Shown here: positions 19,711 through 29,809 of the stretch, piece by piece
Layout: the number at the start of each line of letters is the position of its first letter
Numbering within the stretch: position 1 is the stretch's first letter
Origin: Curculioniphilus buchneri
GTDB taxonomy: Bacteria > Pseudomonadota > Gammaproteobacteria > Enterobacterales > Enterobacteriaceae
Direction of reading: 5' to 3'
DNA length: 64,000 nt
Assembly: GCF_964275155.1 (NCBI RefSeq)
Contig: NZ_OZ193413.1
Coordinates: forward strand, 62,001-126,000
Notes under the pieces: generated by a model
The model's input: the letters and a program-made list of their open reading frames with translations, nothing else
Told to the model about the DNA's origin: nothing
Databases searched by the model: none
Position numbers and translations under genes: made by a program

Positions 19711-20309
19711 TCTGTAGAATAAGTATCATGTTATTGATTTAGATAATTATTTATGCAATAAATATCATAATCAAAAAAATGTAACAACTTTTAAAACATA
19801 AAATCATGCTTTAAATTAATAAGATAAGCTAAATTGTCTCATTGTGATATATGAAATATCGGTGGATGTATTTTTCTTATTAGAAAAGTCAGTTATTAGT
19901 TAATTGCATAATATATGAGCTTGGTAAAATGCTACTAATTATGATAATCCTAGATTAGGTCATTACAAATTCTAAAAAATCATACAATCAATTGTAATAT
20001 TAAAGACAATCTTTAAAAATAATTGCATCATATTTTATAATGAGTAGTGATTCTTGCTTTATACAATATCAACTACATTGTGATTAAATCCAATTAAAAT
20101 TGATAGTGCCTTAACTAAGATTTATGAATAGTTTCTAAAATTCTTAATTGATATTTGTAATATATTAGTCAAAAATATAAAAGAATAAAAAAGGCATGGT
20201 TAATAACCTGCTATAATTTTAGCCAGTATCTTTGTCTAATAGAGTAAAGAAAAGTGAATGAAGTTATATATCATTTAGACGTTAAATTAATACTGGAAAT
20301 TAGAAAATA
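19711..20309. other. Spacer where ubiJ sits in E. coli
   Basis: ubiJ lies between ubiE and ubiB in E. coli and spans about 600 bp, the same as this gap. I could not read a ubiJ-like peptide in any frame, so if this is its remnant it is eroded beyond recognition. Confidence 0.4.
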
Positions 20310-21950
20310 ATGTTGCATGCAATCCGACGCCTCTACATGATTATGCATATTGTGCTGAGCTATGGATTAGATGAATTCTTACCTAAGGCGCGCATCACTC
20401 TATTCTTACGGTTTGGAAAAAAATTATTCTTCTGGATACCTAATAACCACTTTCAATACATGAAAGGTGAGCGATTACGCTTAGCTTTGCAAGAATTGGG
20501 CCCATTATGGATTAAATTTGGGCAAATGCTTTCAACGCGCCGTGATTTGCTTCCACTAAATATTGCAAATCAATTAGCGATGCTGCAAGCTAAAGTAGCT
20601 CCCTTTGAGGGAATTCTTGCACGTTCATATATTGAAGAATCAATGGAACGGCCGTTAGAAACCTGGTTTGATAATTTTCAAAATGACCCTCTAGCATCCG
20701 CTTCAATCGCACAGGTTCATAGCGCTCGGTTAAAAAATGGCAAAGAAGTCGTAATTAAAATCATTCGTCCGAATGTTGTGAAAACTATTCAAGAGGATCT
20801 GCGGCTAATGTTTTGGTTAGCTCGTTGGATATCACGTCTCTTTCCGGAAAGAAATTGGTTAAGACCTACCGAAATTGTACTAGAATATGAAAAAATATTA
20901 CTTAATGAATTGAATTTGCTTCGAGAAACAGCGAATGCTATTCAGTTACGGCGAAATTTTAAAGAGAGTACAATACTATACATTCCAGAAGTTTATCCAA
21001 ATTATTGTAGCAAAAATATGCTCGTCATGGAACGTATTTATGGTATACCGATCAATGATATTGAAGCATTGGAAAAACAAGGAACTAATATGAAACTTTT
21101 AGCAGAAAGAGGGGTGGAGATTTTTTTTACCCAAGTTTTCCGTGATGGTTTATTTCATGGCGATATGCATCCAGGCAATATTTTCGTGAGCTTTAAACAT
21201 CCAGAAAGTCCTCAGTATATTGGTATTGATTATGGTATCGTGGGAACTTTAAATAAAGAAAATAAACTCTATTTAGCAAAAAATTTCATCGCTTTTTTTA
21301 ATCGTAATTATAGAAAAGTGGCAGAACTTCATATTGATTCTAATTGGGTTCCACCAAATACTAATATTGAAGATTTTGAATTTGCCATCCGCGTTGTTTG
21401 TGAACCTATTTTTGAAAAACCACTTTCTGAAATTTCTTTTGGTCACCTATTGCTTAATTTATTTAATACTGCACGACACTTTAATATGGAAATTCAGCCA
21501 CAGTTAATTTTATTGCAGAAAACGTTGTTATATGTTGAGGGAATTGGTCGGCAATTGTATCCACAGCTTGATTTATGGAAAACAGCTAAACCCTTTTTGG
21601 AAAATTGGATTAAAGATCAAGTTGGATTAATGGCTGTTTTACGTACCTTAAAAGAAAATATGCCATTTTGGATAGAAAACTTACCTGAATTACCTGATTT
21701 AGTTTATGATGGATTAAAACAGAATAGATTATTGCAGAAAAATGTGCAAAGTCTTATAGAAGAAGTAAAAATACATCATATTCAGTATAGACAATCCTAT
21801 TTTCTATTCGGAGTTGGCACTATTTTAACACTTAGCGGAATATTCTTGTTAATCCATAATGCTCATAAATATTTACTATCAACTGTATTGATAACAGTCG
21901 GTTTTATTATTTGGATTTATGGTTGGAAGTACATTAATAATCAACATTAA
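20310..21950 (+). CDS. ubiB: UbiB, ABC1/ADCK-type atypical kinase for ubiquinone synthesis
   Basis: Membrane-associated ATPase of the UbiB/COQ8 family needed for aerobic ubiquinone synthesis. At 546 aa it has the same length as E. coli UbiB. Family landmarks: the KxGQ motif in WIKFGQMLSTRRD (about 68-80), the invariant lysine about Lys150 in GKEVVIK, HGDMHPGN at 283-290, and the metal-site aspartate in IDYG (about 307). Two hydrophobic segments close the protein (about 497-516 and 522-540), as expected for a C-terminal membrane anchor. The ATG at 20310 follows GGAAATTAGAAAATA. Confidence 0.96.
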   Translation: MLHAIRRLYMIMHIVLSYGLDEFLPKARITLFLRFGKKLFFWIPNNHFQYMKGERLRLALQELGPLWIKFGQMLSTRRDLLPLNIANQLAMLQAKVAPFEGILARSYIEESMERPLETWFDNFQNDPLASASIAQVHSARLKNGKEVVIKIIRPNVVKTIQEDLRLMFWLARWISRLFPERNWLRPTEIVLEYEKILLNELNLLRETANAIQLRRNFKESTILYIPEVYPNYCSKNMLVMERIYGIPINDIEALEKQGTNMKLLAERGVEIFFTQVFRDGLFHGDMHPGNIFVSFKHPESPQYIGIDYGIVGTLNKENKLYLAKNFIAFFNRNYRKVAELHIDSNWVPPNTNIEDFEFAIRVVCEPIFEKPLSEISFGHLLLNLFNTARHFNMEIQPQLILLQKTLLYVEGIGRQLYPQLDLWKTAKPFLENWIKDQVGLMAVLRTLKENMPFWIENLPELPDLVYDGLKQNRLLQKNVQSLIEEVKIHHIQYRQSYFLFGVGTILTLSGIFLLIHNAHKYLLSTVLITVGFIIWIYGWKYINNQH

Positions 21951-23705
21951 AGAAATAATTTATTTAGAATTAAAATTCTGCTAGAATAACATATATTTAT
22001 GTAAATAGTACTTGTATTATTTAATAAATAAGTGGTCATATAGATATTCTAGTATTTCTAAAATATACAGTATAGTATACAGTAAGGTTAAACGTGTAAA
22101 ATTAGATCGATTTTCTAATTTATAATAAATCTATTAAAAAAAATAAAGATAAGATGGATTATGCATTAATTAAATATTGTTTTTAACAAGAAGTCAGTCA
22201 TAGACTAATTTATGAAGAAAATCTATTTAATATTATTGTGTGTTCTTTTTTATAAAAAAGGATTCTTTTATTTAGTATTGTGATTTTTTAAAAAAATGAT
22301 CACTATCAGTTATTATTAATACGTCATAATTAATATGAGTAGTAAAATGGAACGAAAGTATTTCAGTAAATATCCTCAAATTTAGTTTATATTAAACAGT
22401 AATTTTATTTACGTTATTACGGCTACTATTTACGATAGTACAGTAAAAAATAAAATATTATTTAATTAATGTTAAATGATATTTAAATTTCATAAATCAT
22501 TTTACTATTAATCATTAATTTATTATTACTACTTAATAACGATTAAAGTTATAAAGTCAAAAAAATATAATGCAGTACAAACTCAGATTTAAATTATTAC
22601 CTAAGTAATAAAAACTATCGCCTTTACTTTTACTAGAGTAACAATATTTGTCTCACTTAAAATTCAATAACTGCATATTTAAAATTTTACTCAAAACATG
22701 ATTTATCCCAATCTTAGACATACTAAATTACTCACATAACAATAACATCTCACTCATTGTAAAAGCGAATAATTTTGTTCATTTTCATATTATCTAATCA
22801 CTGTTAATAATCTAATGTTAAAAATATATATTGATTTAAATTAGATAAATTAATAATGAAAATATAATGAGATAAAATTACTAAAATTAGTAATAATAGT
22901 TGTTTCTTATTATATCAATGCCTCACGCTAGTCGTTGTTATAGAAGTAATCAAAACATTATTTGAAAATCAATATATACTTCTGTATATATCTTACAACT
23001 TTTATTTATCTTTTTTATTTATACTTTAATAGACAACTTTTAACAATATTTTGACTATGAATGAGCTGTACTGACTGTATGAAGAAAGTTATATGCTTAT
23101 CGAAATAGGATTAAGTATCGTTTTAACGAATAAAACAAACTAATGAAATATAGATAAATGTACGTTGTAAACTGACCATATAACATAAAACAATAAGCAG
23201 GTGTTTTGATTCTATAAAATTTTTTGAAAATTACAACATGTAAGTAATCTTAGTAACCATTTTTTGATTCAACTAATCTTTTTTTATTTAGTAATATCTA
23301 ATTGATCAACTTATAAATAAGATTGATAACATTCTGTAAATACTACCATACTAATCTCATGCCTAATCAATACTAATTAAACACAGTATAAACATACCTA
23401 TTATTAATGATACATACGAATAAACTTCTTCAGTTAAGACTAATTATATCAACTCATCGGTAGTAAAAACATCCATTTAAAATTAATTTATTAGTCTGTT
23501 AAGATTTGTTATTATTTCTTTTCCATACACAATAAAACTTCATGTATTATAAACTTTTTGTTAAACAATAGGCATAACAATAATGATTATTTTATTTATA
23601 CAATGAAAAATTTATCATTAATTATTAACTTAGTATACCATCAATCTTTTCTATTAAACTAATATAAATAAGCAGTCGTGCGATTATATGACCACATAGA
23701 TAATA
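21951..23705. other. 1.75-kb AT-rich spacer between convergent ubiB and folK
   Basis: No gene seen. In E. coli folK is followed by panB-panC; I found no readable remnant of either. A/T-only palindromes such as CTTTTTTATAAAAAAG (near 22248) occur but are expected at this composition. Confidence 0.5.
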
Positions 23706-24215
23706 TTAAAATTTCGTATATTGATGTATATTATTCCAATATGTGAGTCCATTCCGTGGAACTTGTCTAAGGCAATCAGTTAGCACACTTCCGTTTGGAA
23801 AACACAGATTAGGTGTGATTTCTGCCAATGGATAAAGTACAAATTCGCGATTATGCATATCATAATGCGGTATTGTTAATCGAGGAGTAGAAATAGTATG
23901 GTTACCAAACAGCAAAATATCCAAATCTATATTGCGTGGGCCCCAACGATGGTATGGATTTCGAATGCGCCCTTGGCGGAGTTCAATAGTCTGTATATTG
24001 TCTAATAATATTTCTGGAGATAGGGAAGTATCTATAATAACTACTGCATTGAGAAATGCAGGTTGATTTTGCAATCCTAAAGGACGACTACGATAATAAG
24101 AAGAACAGAAAATCATTTTTGTTTCTGATAATTTTTTTAGCGTGTTAATTGCTATATTTATTTGTTGTATCGGTTCTGACATATTGCTACCTAATGCTAG
24201 CCAAACTCGTTCCAT
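23706..24215 (-). CDS. folK: Hydroxymethyldihydropterin pyrophosphokinase (HPPK)
   Basis: Transfers pyrophosphate from ATP to 6-hydroxymethyl-7,8-dihydropterin in folate synthesis. At 169 aa it is slightly longer than E. coli FolK (159). LALGSNMSEP, SRPLGLQNQPAFLN and the magnesium-binding RWGPRNIDLDILLFG with Asp97 and Asp99 are intact. Its start overlaps the pcnB stop by one base (TAATG), so it is translationally coupled to pcnB. With folB also in the window, part of the folate pathway is retained. Confidence 0.96.
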   Translation of the reverse strand: MERVWLALGSNMSEPIQQINIAINTLKKLSETKMIFCSSYYRSRPLGLQNQPAFLNAVVIIDTSLSPEILLDNIQTIELRQGRIRNPYHRWGPRNIDLDILLFGNHTISTPRLTIPHYDMHNREFVLYPLAEITPNLCFPNGSVLTDCLRQVPRNGLTYWNNIHQYTKF

Positions 24216-25561
24216 TAAATGCTATCATAATGAGGTATTAACCGAGAATGAGAACAGATTAAATCCTCATTACAGTTAAGAATGGTTGGTATAGTTATTT
24301 TGTTTGATGGATCAATAAGTATCCGCTTTTTCCACCAGTGGCTAAGCACTAGCAATTCAGAATTATTCTCGATTTCAGCACGAAGTATTAATAAATTATA
24401 AGCAGAATGAAATTCTGTACCTTCTATTACTGTATGTATGCATACATTGTGTCGATGTGATAGCCGTGTCTGAAAATACCACATCTCTCGAATTAAATTA
24501 GTTATTTTTTTTGGGATTGCTAATGTACGACACTGTTCTTGAAGAACATCATTTATTGCTAGTGAGAATGCATCAAAATAGGATAAATGTTTTTTTTTCA
24601 TCAATGTGTTTGCATGTAGTAGTAATGGATACCAAAGCATGGAAGCAAATAAAAAAGCTGGATTGACTTGTGTATCGTTTCGTAACAATTGGTCAGTATT
24701 GTACAGGACACGATTAATCATTTGTTCTATATAGCTATTACCATCTTCGGTAAGATGGCAACTGATCAGTGGAAATAGATGTTGAAATAAGTGATATTTG
24801 CATAGAAGACGATAGGTTGCTGTCGCATAACCTACTTGTAGTAATTTTAATGCTTCTTTAAATAATCGAACTGGCGGAATATTTTTCAATAATGCTGCTA
24901 ACCTTGAAAGAGGTTCAGCAGTTTTCTTGCTAAGAGTCATGTTTAGTTTTGCAGCAAATCGCACCGCGCGCAGCATACGCACTGGATCTTCGCGATAGCG
25001 TTTTTCTGGCTCCTCACCAATGAGACGAATTGTCCCTTCCTGGAGATCTTTTAACCCTCCAGTATAATCGTGCAAAGTACAATCTGAAATGTTATAATAG
25101 AGACTATTGACAGAATAGTCTCGACGTTGAGCATCTTCTTCAATCGAGCCAAAATTATTATCGCGTAAAAGCATACCATCATGGCTAGTGATAAGATCTG
25201 ATTCTACCTTATTCTTATTAGCTTCTAATCCCTGATAATGGCCACGGAATGTAGAAACTTCGATTATTTCAGGTCCGAAGATTATATGGGCTAATCGGAA
25301 ACGACGTCCGACCAAACGGCAATTTCGAAATAGTTTACGCATTTGTTCTGGAGTAGCATTGGTTGTGACATCAAAATCTTTGGGCGTTTTTCCTAGAAGT
25401 AGATCTCTAACACCGCCGCCAACTAAATAGGCCTCATATCCTGCTTTATTGAGTCGGTAAAGCACCTTTAATGCATTTTCACTAATCTTTTTTCGCGAAA
25501 TGGGATGTTGATTGCGTGGAATAATTGTGAAAGTGTGCCTTTTTGCTGATGTTATGCTCAT
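24215..25561 (-). CDS. pcnB: Poly(A) polymerase I
   Basis: Adds poly(A) tails that mark RNAs for decay. The class II nucleotidyltransferase head shows LVGGGVRDLLLGKTPKDFDV with metal-binding Asp62 and Asp64, then RLVGRRFRLAH, EEDAQRRDYSVNSLYYN and YREDPVRMLRAVRFAAKL. At 448 aa it is shorter than E. coli PcnB (about 465) because the long arginine-rich C-terminal tail is missing. A tRNA nucleotidyltransferase of the same superfamily is a possible alternative, but the RNCRLVGRRFRLAH and NALKVLYRLNKAGYEAYLVGGGVRD spacing and the pcnB-folK order strongly favour PcnB. Confidence 0.93.
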   Translation of the reverse strand: MSITSAKRHTFTIIPRNQHPISRKKISENALKVLYRLNKAGYEAYLVGGGVRDLLLGKTPKDFDVTTNATPEQMRKLFRNCRLVGRRFRLAHIIFGPEIIEVSTFRGHYQGLEANKNKVESDLITSHDGMLLRDNNFGSIEEDAQRRDYSVNSLYYNISDCTLHDYTGGLKDLQEGTIRLIGEEPEKRYREDPVRMLRAVRFAAKLNMTLSKKTAEPLSRLAALLKNIPPVRLFKEALKLLQVGYATATYRLLCKYHLFQHLFPLISCHLTEDGNSYIEQMINRVLYNTDQLLRNDTQVNPAFLFASMLWYPLLLHANTLMKKKHLSYFDAFSLAINDVLQEQCRTLAIPKKITNLIREMWYFQTRLSHRHNVCIHTVIEGTEFHSAYNLLILRAEIENNSELLVLSHWWKKRILIDPSNKITIPTILNCNEDLICSHSRLIPHYDSI

Positions 25562-26895
25562 TTTTAGGGTGAAATTTTTTACAATAATAGTGTTTTTCTT
25601 TGGTAAGAATAATACACCTCAATACTCATGTCAACATCCATGAATGAACGGGTATAAGTTACAAGATAGTGAATAAAAAGATTTTATTATAATTAATAGG
25701 CTAAAACCATTGTATTAACTGGTATGGTATCCTAAATGCACAAAAGTGCTAGGTATATCATACTATTTTAAATAGTGCCATATAAAATAAACCATAGTAT
25801 GTAACTTTTATATACATTATAGTAAAAAATGAAACTGACTTTATTGGCCGTAAATAAAATAGTCAATTTAATATAATTTTCGAATATTTTGAAAATTATG
25901 AAGCATAGTCTCACTTGTGCTATGCTAATTTATACTGTTTGTAATTTTTATTTAATTTAATAATCACCAGTAATTAATATACTGTAAATTGTAAGATTTA
26001 GCTATAATCTAAAGTAAATGAGCAATTTTTACAAGAATTTCTAATGTCAATAATGAATTATTAAAATTATTAAGATACAGCATCATAAAATTTTAATGTA
26101 TGTTATAATAGTACAACGTAATTCTAAACAGATTGTTAAAAAACTTTTTTTGTTATTCTTCAATGTTATGAACATCTTAGTTATTTTTGTGTAATATTGC
26201 TACATATGTTAGTTAAAAAGTTTAGGATTTCATTTACTACTATCTTAAAAGTAGTAATAAAAAATTTAACAGCATAAATAATTTTTTACATGTGCCTTTC
26301 ATTTTCAAAAAAATATTATCTTCCTAAAAAGGATTAAGTGTAAATGAATTTACAAAAAACTGTAAACATGTCACCTATCAATTGATTCAAATAACCTAGA
26401 TGACAACAATAAAGTTTATTTTAATATTTTTTAGCAATGTCCCCCGATACTATATAACTACAGATTGAATTATGTTAATAAGATCATTGTAAAGTAGGAA
26501 ATATACAAGATGTTCAATAGCAATAACATATTAATTAATATTAATTAATATTAGTAATAGCGTCGCTCTATTCTCTCATTGAAAATCATTGAGAATAGAG
26601 TAACATAAAATATCATAACGGAAAGTAATAAAATATTTATATCACTATGGCTTATACTTTTAGTATATCTTAGAAAGATAAATGTATTTCTTTTAGGCTA
26701 TTATATCTAATAAAGTATTATTACCATATTTATAATATTAAATATATCAAAAACTTAATTTTTTCATAACAGCAATAAAAGAAAAAAAGAAACTATTGAA
26801 AATAGGATGTTTGTTATGTAAAAACATAGATTAGTAAAATATATAACATTGCTCTGTAGTTATTAAAATCTCAGTTGACTTAATTCAATAATTAT
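25562..26895. other. 1.3-kb spacer between dksA and pcnB
   Basis: In E. coli gluQ (yadB) lies here. No open frame or recognisable GluQ fragment is visible. Only short A/T repeats (for example TTAATTAATA repeated near 26530-26553) are seen. Confidence 0.5.
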
Positions 26896-27351
26896 TCATC
26901 TAATTATTTGTTTGTCGCGCATTTCAGCTAAAGTTTTACAGTCAATACACAAATCAGCAGTAGGCCGTGCTTCTAAACGACGAATACCAATTTCTATTCC
27001 ACAGGATTCGCAAAAACCAAAATCATTTCCCTCTAGTTTTTTTAGGGTTTTTTCAATGTTTTGAATAAGCTTACGTTCTCTATCTCGATTTCGTAATTTC
27101 AAACTGAATTCTTCTTCCTGTGCAGCTCGATCAATCAAATCAGGAAAATTAGTAGCTTCATCTTGCATATAGGAAACAGTACGGCCTACTTCATTTCTTA
27201 ATTGATTACGCCACGCCTCAAGAATTTGTTTGAAATGAAAAAGTTGATTTTCATTCATGTATTGTTCTCCAGGTTTACGCTGATATGGTTCTACGCCAGC
27301 TACGGCGAGAATGTTTAAGGAAGATGTTTTACGATTTTTCCATTCTTGCAT
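26896..27351 (-). CDS. dksA: DksA, RNA polymerase-binding transcription factor
   Basis: Binds the secondary channel of RNA polymerase and, with ppGpp, adjusts rRNA and biosynthetic promoters. The start at 27351 gives 151 aa, the same as E. coli; an upstream in-frame ATG (27372) is rejected because MQEWKNRKTSSL aligns with E. coli MQEGQNRKTSSL and AAAGGTG lies upstream. The coiled-coil tip NFPDLIDRAAQEEE keeps Asp71, Asp74 and Ala76. The zinc finger CESCG...CIDCK keeps all four cysteines. Its retention suggests growth-rate control of transcription survives. Confidence 0.97.
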   Translation of the reverse strand: MQEWKNRKTSSLNILAVAGVEPYQRKPGEQYMNENQLFHFKQILEAWRNQLRNEVGRTVSYMQDEATNFPDLIDRAAQEEEFSLKLRNRDRERKLIQNIEKTLKKLEGNDFGFCESCGIEIGIRRLEARPTADLCIDCKTLAEMRDKQIIR

Positions 27352-29809
27352 ATTATTTACACCTTTTAACAAATACTAGAACATATTTCACAATCGTAAC
27401 ATTATTTATTTTACTCCAATTTATAATGAATACTGGCATAGAAGATATGGAGTTTCACTATGAGTGCATGAGTAAAGTAAATTTAATCATTAAAATACCT
27501 TAGTAGATCCACTACATGGAAATAAATAAACTGTTATCAACATATCAACAATAGATGATGCTATAATTGACGATTATATATCATATATAGTCTACAAAGA
27601 GAATCTTAAATCTATATATAAAAGTTTTTATTTTTTATAAGAAAAATGTATATAATGTGTAATACATTAGTTATGAAATAAAATCATCTATGTACTTATG
27701 GTTTTTCATAGTATATCAGGATAATCAAGATTCTATTACACGAAAAATATTTTATTAATGCAACGTTTTGGATTCAATCATATTAAAAATATGTATATCA
27801 AATTATTCAAATTTAAATAAATATAATCAAAACAGTATAATTAACACTAGATATTTTCAATGATTATGGAACATAGAAATACTACTTTATAACAAAGTAC
27901 TTTCTTATGCAAAAATTCATCATCGGAATACTTATAACAATATAGTTGTTATCTCAACATAATAATTGACGAAATTCAATAGTTTAAAATTAACTTACTC
28001 AATTTTCTTTTACATCTAATTATATGTCAAATATACATAGTGATATCTTGTACATATGAGTAATGTGGATATATTTATTCATAATGTAATTATAAATTAG
28101 TTTATATTGTAAATGTAAAAATACACTCATTATTCATGAGTATTATATCTCAAATACTATCTAAAATACAGTGAGTTATCTATGACCAAAATTTTTAGTA
28201 TAATCATTATTACAATTAATCTGTGCTGTGCATAGATATAAAAATATAGAACAATAAATAACCAATATTTTCATTTTTACTATTTATAGTCGACACAATA
28301 GTATTTGTGACGATATATACATAATATTGTCTATTATGTAAAATAAATAGCATTATATGTATTCTTTTAATATCGGACATAGATATTAAGTATGCATTTC
28401 ATGACAACTTAATGACAAACACATCATTCATTAAATGTAAAAATATTTTAATTTTAAAAACATGGTGTAATTATCAATGTATTATCAATACATTTAGAAC
28501 AGAATCATCTTATGAGATGAAGATATAAAATAAAATATAATAATAAAAATTTAAATATTGTTTAATATATGCAATGACACTATTTTATATATATAATATT
28601 TTTGATAAAGATAATTTATTGATTATCGCTATTTAAAATTTAGAATAATTATAGTAAATGCATTTTTTTATTAAAAAAGTATGATATATCATCATGTTTA
28701 AGATATTAACATAAAATATAATATGTGCTGATTAGCATCGCATGATCTATATAAGTTGTAGTGTACAATCAAATTAATGATAATTTTTTAGATTTAAAAA
28801 TTCTATATAATGATGCATAGTTTTAATTGTTATATTAATATAACACATATAGAATATGTTCTAACTATTACTTTAAATAAAATGATAAAAACGATATAAA
28901 ATTTATATTTTTTCTAGAAAGCTAATATAGCATTCGAATACATCCACAAGAATTAGCATTAATGGATGTATAAAATCTAAAATTAATTTATTTATCATGG
29001 ATAACATCTGATTACTTAAAATGAAATAAATTATTTCTTATTTTATTAATTAAAAATATTATAAATATTTAATATCTATATGTATTAGAGCTTACTTATA
29101 TATATTTATTTATATGTTCGTTTCAGATAGACAAGTCTACTGTATAGTAAATATTGAATAAAGGTATTACAAAGAAATATATAACTTATATCATAAGTTA
29201 ATTATCTTAATATAGCATTACATACCATCATTTATGTATGAGTTAAAATTTACCACTTACATGAAAGATGATTTTTTGAGGAAAACAAAAAATATAGAAT
29301 AGCATTGAACATAATTGTCTCTATAATTAAATGTCTAAATAAAGTTATTTACATTAAACTATTATTAATCATAGCCTCTATTCTAAATTAGAATATATTG
29401 ATATAATTTTTAAAATTAACTTATTTCATCCAATTGCCTCTTATCATTCTATTAATTTTAATCTATTAATTCAAGATAAAATTAGAAATAATAGAAAATG
29501 ATATTTAATAATATGCACATAAATATAAGATTTACACGTATAATTCACATATCATTATGATCAACAATACACAGAAACTATAAATTACTATTTTAGTAAC
29601 AAATAAAATGAATTTGGTAGACAATAGAAAAACTTGTGATTTTTATTTTCAATATCAAAAATTAGAAATTTTTAGTTTTAATATGGTATTAAATGTACTA
29701 ATACTATTTGTAATCTAAAATTAGAAGTTTTTACTTACGATGAGTAAATCAGATAAAATAAAAGATGAAATACATCGCTTCTATGTTATCGGAAAGGAGA
29801 GTTTGTACG
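27352..29809. other. 2.4-kb AT-rich spacer between dksA and mrcB
   Basis: In E. coli this interval holds sfsA, ligT (thpR) and hrpB. No readable fragment of them was found. The distance fits a decayed hrpB-sized stretch, but that is inference from gene order only. Confidence 0.45.
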
